DNA of 64,000 bases from Dromiciops gliroides. Taxonomy: Eukaryota > Chordata > Mammalia > Microbiotheria > Microbiotheriidae. The notes below the pieces were generated by a model, which worked only from the letters and a program-made list of their open reading frames with translations, was not told where the DNA came from and made no database searches. The DNA lies in assembly GCF_019393635.1 (NCBI RefSeq), contig NC_057864.1, forward strand, positions 467,827,117-467,891,116. Reading direction: 5' to 3'. The stretch's first letter is position 1. Each line of letters opens with the position of its first letter. Below are positions 1 to 28,020 of the stretch, in pieces. The position numbers and the translations under genes were made by a program.

Positions 1-65
1 CTGATCTCTGAGTTGAGAAGCTCGAGTCAGGAGAGGACCAGGAAGCTGGGGAATGGAATGGTGGC

Positions 66-540
66 TGTATGGGACAATTGCCTCAGTTTACCCATATAAT
101 TCGAGAAGACTACCGAGTCAAGCAGAGACAGATTTATTTCATTCTCATGAGAATGGGTTACCCCCTGCAAGGATTGAGGAGCGCACTGATGAGCTCATGA
201 GTTGGGTTTTTATAGAAGTTTGAGGGGACAGTCCCCTCGTACACTAGGTGGGCTCACAATCTAGCATCCTATCCTGTCCCACCAGGTACCCGTGTTGAGC
301 TCATGATCAGAGTATGGAGGCATGCTCAGCTAGGTCTGAGAGCTGGGGAAAGGGGAGAGGGAAAGGGCAGGTGGTTACAAAACCACTTCACCTGTGTAAG
401 GAGGGGGCAGGTGGTTATGAGACCATCTAAGAGGGAGGGGTGGTACCAGGAGCTAGGGGCTTTGGAATGCAATAAGGGAGGGGTACTATCAGTGTGGGTT
501 TGCACTAGTAAAGGCAAAATACGTGTCTCTCGGGACAACA
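66..540 (-). mobile_element. Probable solo LTR of an endogenous retrovirus, minus orientation
   Basis: The element runs TG to CA. Read on the minus strand it has a CTATAAAAACCC TATA-like box (about 204-216) and a GAAATAAATCTG poly(A) signal (about 128-140) in LTR order. No clear target duplication was found, so the right edge in particular is uncertain. No internal retroviral sequence is present. Confidence 0.5.
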
Positions 541-550
541 CCCTGTTTGG

Positions 551-738
551 GGGCAGCTAGGTGGCACAGTGGATAGAGCACCGGCCCTGGAGTCAGGAGT
601 ACCTGAGTTCAAATCCGGCCTCAGACACTTGACACTTACTAGCTGTGTGACCTTGGGCAAGTCACTTAACCCCCATTGCCTCACCAAAAAAACCCCAAAA
701 AACAAAAACAACAACAACAACCCCCCCCCAAAACAAAT
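551..738 (+). mobile_element. S1 SINE (tRNA-derived, marsupial)
   Basis: Full head GGGGCAGCTAGGTGGCAC, A-box-like TGGCACAGTGG, B-box-like GAGTTCAAATCC, then an A-rich tail that has become AAC/CCC-rich. The flanking duplication is ACCCTGTTTGG (540-550) and ACCCTGTCTGG (739-749), one mismatch. Confidence 0.9.
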
Positions 739-1087
739 ACCCTGTCTGGCCAGAGAACAAGGGGTGGGGGTGGGGGAGTGTGTTTTAGCAATGGGATGGA
801 ATATGGACAGAATAGTCCAGCAATAATAGGGACTGGGGTGTTGGGTACTTTCCAGACCCCAGCCTTAGAGTTTGAACTGACTCAAGTCCACTATATCCCT
901 CTCAGTGGCCACTATGGGAAGGAAGCCTGTATCTCTCTCTGTCAGAGGTGCTGAAAGCCGGATTTGCCTTGTGCTAGATACGGCTTGATGTAGAAGGGCC
1001 GAGGGAATTCTATGGATCTCATCTTCATGGGGTATAGGAATCTGGAGTGAGACTCTGGCTGATGGTGTGTGTTTCTGTGTCCTATAG

Positions 1088-18229
<17,142 letters not shown>

Positions 18230-18675
18230 GGAGGCAGCTGAACTCCTTTACCCATTGGGGCAAACCGATGTGTGGAAGGAAGCCCACCTAGCTCTGAATC
18301 TTCACCCCTGCTGAGCTCCCAATCTACCCCCTCTCTTTCATCTGCCTCAAGGAATCCTACTCCTCCCTCAATTAGCACTTTGAGTGTCACCTCCTCTGAG
18401 AAACCTTCCCAGCCCACCCCAGCCCACAGCTGGGACACCTTGCTCCTCTGGACTCCCAGAGCATCTACTGTCTTTGCATCACCCTTGACCTTAGCACAGA
18501 TTCCTTTGGGTTGTTACTTAGCAGTTCTGGGCTCCTATGTCTATCTTCCTAATTAGACTGAATGCTTCCCGAGGACAGAAATCATCTTACTTTTTTGTAT
18601 TCCCCCCACCCTTGGTGCCTAGCACAGTACTGACCATGGAACATTTATTCAATAAATACCTGTCGAATGAACAAA
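18230..18675 (+). other. ALDH3A1: ALDH3A1 3' UTR, right part made of an L2 3' end
   Basis: After the stop, about 110 bp look unique. From about 18340 to 18675 the text follows the mammalian L2 3' region: a CCTTCCCAGCC-like segment, an AATTAGACTGAATGCTTCCCGAGGACAG-like segment, TGCCTAGCACAGTACTGACCATG, and the terminal AATAAATACCTGTCGAATGAA. No other AATAAA occurs between the stop and this point. Confidence 0.65.
18651..18656 (+). terminator. Poly(A) signal AATAAA of ALDH3A1, L2-derived
   Basis: A canonical AATAAA lies about 420 bp after the stop codon, with a T/GT-rich stretch about 30-45 bp downstream (GTTTTCTCCTTTGTTAG). It is the hexamer that normally ends L2 elements (AATAAATGTTTGTTGAATGAA type). 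Use as the actual cleavage signal is inferred. Confidence 0.6.
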
Positions 18676-20089
18676 TGAATGAGTTTTCTCCTTTGTTAGT
18701 AAAGACACAACTTCTCCTTCTCTATCAGAACTGGGACCTTCCCATCATCTTAGAATATAGAGACAATGGGGAGGCAGGATGGTACCCAGCAAGGAACACT
18801 GACTCAGAGGACCTGGGTTCAAATCTGATTCTTTGTGATCTTGGGCAAATCACAACCCCCATGGGCCTCAGTTTTCTCATCTGTAAAATGAAGACCTTGA
18901 GCTGGGTGACCCGAGGTTCCTTTCATATCTCCACCCATGACCCTAGGATGTCTTTGCCATTCAAAGCAGCCTTGCTGTTGTCTCTCTGGATGCCAAGGGA
19001 GATGACATAATTGTGGGTAATAAGCCTCATTCACTGCCTGTGGTCAGACATTTGCCATTTGTCATTATTAATATTAATTATTATATTAACTTTGGTAACA
19101 AGGAACCACATCCTAGGTCACCCTGTGCCCTTCCCATCATTATCTACCTGCACAGAAACTGGGGAGAGATTAGAAGCCCTCAGTTCAGATATGTCCTGTG
19201 AGACAGAATGAACTTAGAAGCCTCTTCATCATTAATCAGATCCTGCTGGGGTACACTCTCTGGGGGAGGGGTGGGGGAGACTGCCCTGAGCCAGTGCATG
19301 GTCTTTCTCACATCTGGTCCCAATAACTAGGTGGGCTTCCCAAGCTCTGAGCTTCCCCTGGTATATACTAACTCCCACTCTCATATGGAGCCCCTGAAAG
19401 GACTCTCTCTCCTCAACATATTCCTCACACACACATTTCTCACCTTCTAGCACACCAAGATCACAGCTTTAGAGTTGGATGAGTCCTCTGAGGTCATCAA
19501 GTGTAATCCCCTCATTTTACAGTAAGGAAACTGAGGTGTGATGAAGCCACTTTTCTACATAACACAGCTAGTATGAGGTGAGATTTGAACTCAGATCTTC
19601 TGCACTTCAAATCTGATGCCCAAGGCATTACTCCATACCTTTTAGTCTCAACATAATGTTGGGCTAGAATTGTTGCCACTGGGAAGTTTGGTACAGTGCA
19701 AAGAGGCTGATGTTGGAATCCAGGGACTTGAGTTCAAATCTTACCTCTGCTACTATTTATCTGTGTGACTCTGGGTAAGTCATTAACTTCTCTGGGCCTC
19801 AGTTTCCTCTTCCGTAAAATGAGGGGGTAGTATTAAATGGTCTCTGAGCTCCTTTCCAACTGTATGATCTCCTTCCAGTACCCTTAAGCCAGTCTCTGAA
19901 TCTCCAAATTAACCAACCCCAGTTTCATAAATCTCTCCTGACAATCTTTGAAAGCACCATGAGGTCAGAGGCCTCTACTTTTTAAAAAATACGTTTTTAT
20001 GGATGTCTTTGTTTTTTACATTGTCACAGTTTCCCTTCCTCCCTTCCCCTCCAACTCTCCCTCCACCAGAGCTGTACCATAGAAATAGC

Positions 20090-20237
20090 TTTTTTTGGGG
20101 GGGGGGGGGGCAATAAGGGTTAAGTGACTTGCCCAGGGTCACACAGCTAGCAAGTGTCAAGTGTCTGAGGCCGGATTTTAACTCAGGTCCTCCTGACTCC
20201 AGGTCAGGTACTCTATCCACTGCGCCACCTAGCTGCC
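20090..20237 (-). mobile_element. S1 SINE with G-run
   Basis: A complete body; the 3' end region is TTTTTTT followed by a run of 14 G. It is inserted at the edge of an L1 3' fragment. Confidence 0.9.
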
Positions 20238-22285
20238 CTTAAGTGTATTGTCACAGCCTTGATGACTCCTTCTTCCCAGGATGCTTAGGGTCCCAGGGGC
20301 TGGGGAGCCAGATTGGTCGGTTTGTTTGAAGAAAGAAGAAGTGGCAAGAAACAGGGAGAGGACCAGGATGGGGAGAGAAAGATGCGAGCACATGCCTTGG
20401 AGCTGTGAGCAGCTCCTGGGATCTGGGCTGGGCGGGCCAGAAATCTTTCCCAGCATGCTGGAGCAGCTGGGTAGAGATTAGTTCTCCTCCTAGGGGTGTA
20501 ATACCCGAGACCTTGCCCATCCACACAGTGCACAACAACTCTGCTGACCCTCCTGGAGAGTCTTGGTGGCAAATCCTGCCTCCTGCCTTATCTGTTTTCC
20601 ATAGATTGAACATTTCTCTAAGCTGGAAAACCCTGGATTCTTGTCACTCCCATTCTTTGAGGGCCAGAATAAAGGGAAAGGAGAGGGGGGAATGTGGGAG
20701 AAGGAAGGAGAGGAGGAGGAGAACCTTGATCCTGAGAGATGATAGTGTCTGATGCATTTGAGACCACCTGTGTTTGCTGTATTTTTGTATGTAAATATAC
20801 ATTTTTTTATATTTACATGTTGTTTCTCCCATTAGAGTGCAAGCTCACTGACGGCAGGAACTGGGTTTGTTCTGCTTGTTTGCTTTTCTTTTATATCTCC
20901 AGCACTTAGCACAATGCTTAGTACATAGAAAGCATGCAATAAATGTTTGTTGACTGACTGACTGGTATTGCTATGTTGTTTTCTTTCTTTCTTTTTTATT
21001 GTTTATGTTGTTTTTTTCTAAGTAAAATGTTTTCGCTTTCACCATAACATGAGGTTGAAGATATTTTGTCTTAAACTGACTCTAAAAAGAAGTTTCCTGT
21101 GGATAGGGGCTAAGCCAAAGGGACAGCAAGCAGACATTTTTATGGGACTTGAAGCTTTGCAGCTCGCTTTATAGACATTACCTTACGTGAACCTCATGAT
21201 AAGCCCGTAAGGCAAGAGCTATTCTTAGCCTCATTTCACAAACGAGGCTCAGAGAAATGAAATGACTTGTTCAGGATCACACCAGTAAGTGTGAGATGGG
21301 ATTCAGACTCAGCTCTTCCCAAGTCCAAGCCTAGTGCTCTAACCATTGGGCAACCTGACCACAAGTAGGCTCCTGGAATAACAAGAAAACAGCTTGGATT
21401 GGGGGAAGATTGAAAGACTGTGACACTCTTGTCCCCGTGAGACAGAAGAGCTGGCAGTGATCTCCCAGCCTCTAGAAACCCTGGAGAAAACCAAGACCAT
21501 ACTGGTCCCCGGCCCCCATCAGATCTAACTTCATGGTTCCTGCTCATTCTGTCCCCACTGCTGCCCAAAGGAGATGCTGCCTTCATGGCCAGGAAGGTTA
21601 TATAACACAGGGCCTGTTTACTTCCACTTATTTCTTGGTGAATTTTGAACTGCCCCAGGGACTTGGCTTGTGAGAACTTCATCACCGAAGCAAACAGAAA
21701 TTGTTTGTGCAGCCAAAGAGGCCTTGCCCAAACCCGCCCTCCTGCAGAGAAGAAAGGAGCATCAATGGATCCCAGGAGCCTTCTCCAATCCACTTGATGT
21801 CACAGAAAGGTCACAGGCAGATAAAGTCAGAAGGGAGTCTCAGATATCCTTGAGTCAGGCCCATCTTTGCTCAGAGGGGGGATACAGGAGCCTCTAGAGG
21901 GGAAGTAACTTGTTCAAGGTCACACAGCTGGCAACAGGGCAGAGGTGGAATGTGAACCCAGACCCTCTGATTCTAGATACGATGCTCTTTCCATTATGCC
22001 ACACTGCCTAGTAGTCCAGGACACCTGGATTTGAGGGCCAGTTCTGACACTGACTCATGTTGTGACTGTGGGTAAATCTTTTCTCTCTCTTTAGTGTAAT
22101 TAAGATCGTCATCTGTTTACAGAGCCTTGAATGTCAATTCAAAGCATGAGTACTGGGAGAGATAGCCTGATACCTTGTGGAAAGGGAACAGGAGAACAGG
22201 GTTCTAGGTCACACTAACCTAACTGTGTGATTAAGCAAGTCATTTCTACATCTCTGGGCCTCAGTTTTTCTCTTTTGGGTTTTTC

Positions 22286-22430
22286 TTTTTTTTTGGGGGG
22301 GGCAATTGGGGTTAAGTGACTTGCCCAGGGTCACACAGCTAGTAAGTGTCAAGTATCTGATGCCAGATTGGAACTCAGGTCCTCCTGAATCCAGGGCCAG
22401 TGCTCTATCCACTGTGCCACCTAGCTGCCC
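22286..22430 (-). mobile_element. S1 SINE inside a MIR
   Basis: The duplication CTCTTTTGGGTTTTTC (22270-22285) and CTCTTTTGGGTCTTTC (22431-22446) has one mismatch. Confidence 0.93.
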
Positions 22431-22789
22431 CTCTTTTGGGTCTTTCAAAACTGTGGCTTAGGAGCAGTGGCCAGGCTGCATCTCCACGGGGGCTGCTTCC
22501 TGGGACGATGTCTGTGGACACATGTCTGGAAGCATGGCTATTCCCAAGACTCTTGGGTTCAGGGTCTTGGGCTGTTTCTATCAGGGCCTGGGGGGAGACA
22601 GTGGTGGTTTGTCTTGCTTGGTCTGTGCTGTCTCCTGTCTCTCCCCTAGGGTGCCCTGCGGCCTTAGCCAGGCTGGCCTGCCTGCCCTGTGGGTGGCCGT
22701 AGGTGGGACGCCTGGCCCTACCATTTGGTCAGAGGTACAATTCAGAAATAGCATCTTGGCAGCTGAGGGCAGGATGGAATAGAATGGGA

Positions 22790-23330
22790 AGAGGCCTGTA
22801 GCAAGAACCATTAGAAAGCAAATGCAATCGTCCAGGCAAGAGGTGAGAAGGGCCCGGGCTACGGGGTGGCTGTGTGAATGGAGGGAGGGAAGGGAGAGTA
22901 CTTGAGAGACCTCAGAGTAGAAATGACAAGATGTGACAACTGATTGCACATGTGGGGCGAGTGAGAGGGAGGAATCAAGGGTGACTCTGAGGCTGCTGGC
23001 TTGGATGATTCGGAAGATGGTGAGAACAGGGGAGGGTTTCGAAGGGCAAGGTGAGGAGTTCTGCTTGTCCATGTTGAGTTGCCTAACCTGAGATATCTCA
23101 TTGGAGAAGTCCAGGACTGGGGCTGAGAGAGAGACATTAAGGCTGGATCCATAGATCTGGGAATTAACTGCATAGAGATAGATAATCATTGGACCCATGG
23201 GGTGATGAGAAGATGGATCAAGGTAGTAGAGAGAGGGAGGAAAAGAGGGCCCAGCATTGAGCCTTGGGTAACACTCAGGGTTTATTGGCGTAGCATGGAT
23301 GGAGATCCCTCAAAGGAAACCAAGAAGGAA
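22790..23330 (-). repeat. Old mammalian dispersed repeat (family not named)
   Basis: Phrases CAATCGTCCAGGCAAGAGGTG, GAGTGAGAGGGAGGAATCAAGG, TGTTGAGTTGCCTAACCTGAG and ATAGATAATCATTGGACCCA follow the same order as in 31395-32215, so both are copies of one old element. I think it may be the 5' extension of L2 in reverse, but I am not certain; the strand is nominal. Confidence 0.5.
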
Positions 23331-23465
23331 TGATCTGACTCCAGAATCAGACTGTACCAAGCTGGCGCTGTGTATTGAAAACAGAACATCAGAGATGAGA
23401 AGGCCTTAGAGAATAACCAGATGCCTCCTCATTGTGAAGGAAATGCTGAGGCCCAGAGGTGTAAT

Positions 23466-23640
23466 AGGGAGATAGATAGCTTAAAGGATAGATGATAGAA
23501 GGAAGGATAGCTAGCTAGCTAGTGAGATGATAGAGAAATATATAGAAAGATAGATGGAAGGATAGATTGATAGACAAAAAGATAGATATTAGGAGGAAGA
23601 ATAGCTAGCTGATTAGACATTAGAGAAATATATAGAAATA
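23466..23640 (+). repeat. Degenerate GATA/GATAGCTA tandem tract
   Basis: Repeated GATAGAT, AGCTAGCTAGCTAG and AGAAATATATAGAAA units. Confidence 0.8.
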
Positions 23641-24009
23641 GACAGAACTATACACATATATTTTCTCTGTAAACCCCATCATTCCTCAGGCAACCTGTAA
23701 ATTAGTTTTCACTCTATTGTCATAGAATCATAGAAGGTTAAACCTAGAAATAACTTAGAATCTATCTAGTCCTACCCCCTCATTTTACAGAAGAGGAAAC
23801 TGAGGCTCAGGGAGGGTAAAGGACTTGTCCAAGGTCACACAGCCATGTTGTGTTTACAGCTAATAAGCTTGAGGGCCAAGGCTTGAATCTGAGTCACAAT
23901 CTAATAATTACGTAGCACTTCAAGGTTACAAAACATTTTACACACATGATCCCATTTGAGTCTCATGGCAATAGCATAAGGTAGGTGTTATTCCTCCCCA
24001 TTTATTTTT

Positions 24010-24164
24010 AAATTTTTTTTTATTTTTTGCAGGGCAATGAGGGTTAAGTGACTTGCCCAGGGTCACAATAGCTAGTAAGTGTCAAGTGTCTGAGGTTGGA
24101 TTTGAACTCAGGTCCTCCTGAATCCAGGGCTAGTGCTTTATCCACTGCACCACCTAGCTGCCCC
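24010..24164 (-). mobile_element. S1 SINE inside a MIR/Ther-type SINE
   Basis: It interrupts the older element (-) at about 23905-24275. It carries the rare variant GGGTCACAATAGCTAG in place of GGGTCACACAGCTAG. Confidence 0.9.
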
Positions 24165-24289
24165 CTGCCCCATTTGTTGATGAGGAATCTGAGGCTGAGA
24201 AAGTTTATATGACCTTCCTATGGTTACACAGCTAGTAAATATGAAAGGTAGGATTTGAACTCAGGTTTCTCTTAACTTATAATCTGTAG

Positions 24290-24441
24290 TTTTTGTTTTG
24301 TTTTGTTTTGTTTTGCTGGGCAATGAGGGTTAAGTGACTTGCCCAGGGTCACAATAGCTAGTAAGTGTCAAGTGTCTTTGAACTCAAGTCCTCCTGAATC
24401 CAGGGCCAGTGCTTTATCCACTGTGCCACCTAGCTGCCCCC
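24290..24441 (-). mobile_element. S1 SINE with (GTTTT)n tail and internal deletion
   Basis: Carries the same GGGTCACAATAGCTAG variant as its neighbour at 24010 and lacks the GAGGTTGGATT segment before TTTGAACTCAAG. The short flanking duplication is CTGTAG(T/C)TTTT. Confidence 0.88.
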
Positions 24442-24470
24442 TGTAGCTTTTTTTGCTCAATATGCTCTCA

Positions 24471-24794
24471 TCTGTTTTTTTTTTTTTTTTTTTTAGTGAG
24501 GCAGTTGGGGTTAAGTGACTTGCCCAGGGTCACACAGCTAGTAAGTGTTAAGTGTCTGAGGCAAGATTTGAACTCAGGTCCTCCTGACTCCAGGGCTGGT
24601 GCTCTATCCACTGCGCCATCTAGCTGCCCAAATTCTTTTTTTTTTTTTTTTTTTTTTTTTGCGGGGCAATGGGCGTTAAGTGACTTGCCCAGGGTCATAC
24701 AGCTAGTAAGTGTCAAGTGTCTGAGGCCGGATTTGAACTCAGGTACTCCTGAATCCAGGGCCGGGGCTTTATCCACTGCACCACCTAGCTGCCC
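24471..24794 (-). mobile_element. Head-to-tail S1 SINE pair within one target duplication
   Basis: Two complete S1 units (24476-24630 and 24632-24794) in the same orientation share one outer duplication, CTCAATATGCTCTCA at 24456-24470 and 24795-24809. The 3' tail of the right unit joins the head of the left unit through AATTCTTTTT. Confidence 0.9.
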
Positions 24795-24809
24795 CTCAAT
24801 ATGCTCTCA

Positions 24810-25204
24810 ATGGAAACATTTCTAACCTAAGAGTAACAAGGCCTAGTTTCTACCAATAACTGGCAGACCTTGGGCAAATCATGTGACCTTTTTGGGCCTC
24901 AGTTTCCTCCTCTGGACATGATAATCTCTAAGGTCCCTTCCTCCTCTGACATCCTCCAGTCTAAGGATTCCTCTCTTATCACAGATGCTGCTGCCCATGT
25001 AATCTTTATTGGGCCAGACAGGTTGACTGGTTCTGTAAATGCTCAAAGGAAATTGGATGTTTTGGGGAAATCCACTTGGCTACACTAATATGACAGCTGG
25101 GTTTCCTGGTTGATTTCCTGAGACTTGCTTGGGGCTCTGAGATAGGGAGTGGATCTTTGCAAAGGAAAGGGCTTTAGAGGGCAGGGCAGAGAGGGTTCTC
25201 TTTT
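24810..25204. other. Intergenic, MIR and unassigned sequence
   Basis: MIR (+) about 24840-24940; the rest is not recognised. Confidence 0.5.
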
Positions 25205-25480
25205 AAAATATATATAGATATTTTTTTCCAGTTACAGGTAAAAAACATTTTTAACATTTCAAAAAAAGTTGAGTTCCAAATTTTCTCCCTTCCTCTTTCA
25301 TTGGAAAGGCAAGCAACTCAGTATAAATCATACACATAGAGGCACGAAAAACATAGTTTCATATTACTTATGTTGTGAAAGAAAACACAGACCAAAAAAA
25401 ACCCCAATAAAAATAAAGTGAAAAATAGTATGCTTCAATGTGCATCCAGACTCTATCAGTTCTTTCTCTGGAGATGGAGA
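25205..25480 (-). mobile_element. L1 3' end, 5'-truncated
   Basis: Reverse of a marsupial-type L1 3' UTR: GTTGAGTTCCAAATTTTCTCCC, TTATGTTGTGAAAGAAAAC, ATAGTATGCTTCAATGTGCA. Its truncated 5' end abuts another L1 3' end. Confidence 0.75.
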
Positions 25481-25489
25481 TTTTCTTTT

Positions 25490-26580
25490 TACAATCTTAA
25501 TAGTATTTTATTTCTTTTCAGTTACAAGAAAAGATAGTTTTCAACCTTTTTTTTTTTTGCAGGACAATGAGGGTTAAGTGACTTGCCCAGGGTCACACAG
25601 CTAGTAAATGTCAAATGTCTGAGGCCGGATTTGAACTCAGGTCCTCCTGAATCCAGGGCCAATGCTTCATCCACTGTGCCACCTGGCTGCCCCTCAACAT
25701 TCATTTTTATAAGATTTTGAGTTCCAAATTTTTCTCCCTCACTTCTGTCCCCTTCTCCCTCCCTAAGATGGGAAGCAATCTATTATAGGTTATATACATA
25801 AAATTCCATTAAACATATTTCCACATTAGTCATGTTGTGAAAGAAGAATCAGAACAAAAGAAAAAAAAAACTCCCAAAAGAACAAAAGTAAAAATAGTAT
25901 GCTTTGATCTGCATTCAGATTCCACAGTTCTTTTTCTGGATGTGGAGAGCATTTTCTATCATGAGTCCTTTGGAATTGTCTTGGATCATTGTATTGCTGA
26001 AAATAGTTAAGTCATTCACAGTTGAGCATCACACAATGTTGCTGTTACTGCATACAATGTTCTCCTTGGTTTGCTCATTCACTTTGTATCAGTCTGTGTA
26101 AGCCTTTCCAGGTTTTTCTGAAAACATCCTGCTCATATTTTCTTCTAGCACCATAGTATTCCACCATAATCATATACCACAACTTGTTCATTCATTCCCC
26201 AATTCATTGTCATCCCCTCAATGTCCAATTCTTAGCCACCACAAAAAGAACTGCTATAAATATTTTTGTACATATAGGCCCTTTTCCCTTTTAAAACATC
26301 CCTTTGCTGGTATTGCTGGGTCAAAGGGTATGCACAGTTTTATAGGCCTTTGGGTATAGTTCCAAATTGCTTTCCAGAATGGTTGCATCAGTTCACAACT
26401 CCACCAACAATGCATGTGTTTCGGTTTTCCCACATCCTCTACAACATTTGTCATTCTCCTTTTCTATCATGTTAGACAATCTGATAGGTGTGAGGTGGTA
26501 CTTCAGAGTTGTTTTAACTTGTATTTCTCTAATCAATAGTGACAGAGCATTTTTTTCACATAACTATAGATAACTCTAAT
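25490..26580 (-). mobile_element. L1 3' region, longer copy split by an S1 SINE
   Basis: Starts at the tail (TTTCTTTTCAGTTACAAG), is interrupted by S1 at 25546-25694, then continues through TTTTGAGTTCCAAATTTTTC, GTCATGTTGTGAAAGAAG, TTCATTCCCCAATTCATTG, TGCTGGGTCAAAGGGTATG and CAATCTGATAGGTGTGAGGT. No open frame. Confidence 0.8.
25546..25694 (-). mobile_element. S1 SINE inside L1
   Basis: Full S1 body with an 11-T tail; it splits the L1 3' UTR between TTTTCAACC and TCAACATTC. Confidence 0.92.
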
Positions 26581-26934
26581 TTTGTCTGAAAACAGGAGGG
26601 CACTCTTGGTAAAGGGTTAAAGTAGGTAGATCCCTTAAAATATATGGCCTAAGTGAGCTGAAGTTTGGGCCAAGTGCCATAATCTGGGTTTAATACTTGT
26701 CTCTGATAAGTTCCACCTCTAAGCCATACTGGATGAGTCAACCTGGATAAGTCACTTAACTTCTTAATTCTTTAGGAAAATCTCTAAGACTATGGGTTGC
26801 AGGGAAAGTGCTTTGAGCAGCTTTGGCAGATATCCAAAAACATATATTGAAGAAATCACATGTTCAGGCTCTGTCCCATTGCTTGACATAAAGCCTAAAT
26901 AGGTCTCATTATCCCTTCACCTCATTGCTTTGGT

Positions 26935-28020
26935 TTCTGCCCTCTGGGGCTAGAAATAACAAGGATGATCCCTTCTTCTTATGAGAGCCCTTCAAATACT
27001 TTAAGTCCACTATGATTCCTACATGTATGTGTTTCTTCTCCAAGCTAAACATTCTTTGTTCTTTCAACTTGGCCTTGTGATGTTTAAAATCTTTATTGTG
27101 TGATCACCTTAAATTAGAAGCTTCAGCACCAGTCTTTGGGCATTAAACATTTATTAAAGCATACAGGTATTAACATGGAGTTCAGAAAGTTAAGAAAAGG
27201 TCTATCTAGTCTAGAGTTCCAGCCTGGTTGGGTTCTTCCTCAGGTCCTCCTCCATGAGCCTGCTTTAATCAGGAACTCTCCAGCAAGCTGATTGTGGAAG
27301 CTTTTTATAGGTCTGGAACAGAGGCGGTCCTTATACACTGCTTCAAGCTGATTGGTTGGCGTCATCCAAATCCATTGGTTTTTGAAGGTGTTCTCAAGTT
27401 GAGTTCACAGTCTAGCTTCTGAGAACAATACCTTCTTAAGGGCTAGCCAGGTGTGATTACAATTCAGTTAACTTGAAGTAGGCTAATCAGCGGTCAATCA
27501 CTCTCACTTGATTCAATCAGTCTAGATTAATCTCCAGGTGGGTCTTTGAGTATCTGCTAAATCCCATCATTTCATCACATCCTCATGTAACATAGATTCA
27601 AGGCTCTTCACCATTCCAGCATCATCTGTCTCCTTCCTAAGCCATGGAGTCCAGAATTGGACACAGTACTCCAGATGTGGTGTGAGGAGGGCAGAATTGT
27701 GAGGGCTGATCACCTAATACTTCTGGAAGCCAAGTCTCTCTGAAGACAACCCAAGATCACATTAGTTTTGTTGGATTTTTGTAGCTGCTACATCATATTG
27801 CTGACTCATAGGAGTCTTGGAGTCCACTGAAATCTCAAGATCTTTTTCAGACAAATTGCTCTCTAACTAAACCTTTCCCATCTTCTATTCTGGAAATGAT
27901 TGCTTTTACCCAAGTGTAAGACTTGACATTTTTCCCTGTTAAATTTCCCCTTCTTAGATTCAGCTGCTGGAGAACTCTCAAGCAGCTTCTAGAAGTGCTT
28001 GAGGCAGAATCCAAGAGGGA
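26935..28020 (-). mobile_element. L3/CR1 LINE remnant interrupted by a solo LTR
   Basis: The reverse complement matches the CR1/L3 3' ORF region as known in mammals: CTTCTCCAAGCTAAACATTC, CACAGTACTCCAGATGTGG, AACCCAAGATCACATTAG, TCCACTGAAATCTCAAGATC. The two halves flank the LTR at 27076-27579. The left neighbour 26590-26930 is unassigned. Confidence 0.7.
27076..27579 (-). mobile_element. Solo LTR of an endogenous retrovirus, minus orientation
   Basis: Begins TGTGATG and ends CATCACA, a perfect 7-bp terminal inverted repeat. Flanks are GCCT (27072-27075) and TCCT (27580-27583), a 4-bp target duplication with one change. On the minus strand a CTATAAAAAGC box (near 27303) precedes TTAATAAATG (near 27147) and CAATAAAG (near 27088), which is LTR order. 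No internal viral region. Confidence 0.82.

Larger units (their letters stand above)
1..1087. other. ALDH3A1: ALDH3A1 intron (left edge): LTR, SINE, unique sequence
   Basis: It holds a probable minus-strand solo LTR (66-540), an S1 SINE (551-738) and about 340 bp of unassigned sequence before the exon at 1088. No upstream ALDH3A1 exon is present. Confidence 0.7.
18676..24009. other. Intergenic: old repeats, no gene found
   Basis: MIR (+) 18775-18935, MIR (-) 19460-19625, MIR (+) 19690-19865, L1 3' fragment (-) 19980-20090, S1 at 20090, L2 end (+) 20825-20965, MIR/Ther-type (-) 21155-21360, MIR (-) 21860-22013, MIR (+) from 22015 split by S1 at 22286, an old dispersed repeat about 22790-23330, degenerate GATA 23466-23640, and MIR (-) 23730-23900. 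Stretches 18935-19460, 20240-20820, 21360-21860 and 22450-22790 show nothing recognisable. Frames of 60-205 codons here have no recognisable protein features. Confidence 0.55.

Noticed and set aside
66..540. Possible intact endogenous retrovirus near the LTRs
   Set aside because: No gag, pol or env coding sequence is found next to any of the LTRs; all look solo.
553..640. tRNA-like A and B boxes in S1 copies as possible tRNA genes
   Set aside because: No copy has a full acceptor stem or anticodon arm; all are SINE heads.
569..826. Recurrent short peptide with [29 protein letters not shown], found dozens of times on both strands
   Set aside because: It is the chance translation of the S1 SINE body, not a gene family.
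21236..21793. 185-codon minus-strand frame
   Set aside because: Part of it is a MIR-type repeat; no recognisable motif, and the length is within chance for 64 kb in six frames.
22581..23198. 205-codon minus-strand frame
   Set aside because: Overlaps an old dispersed repeat also present at 31395-32227, without domain features.
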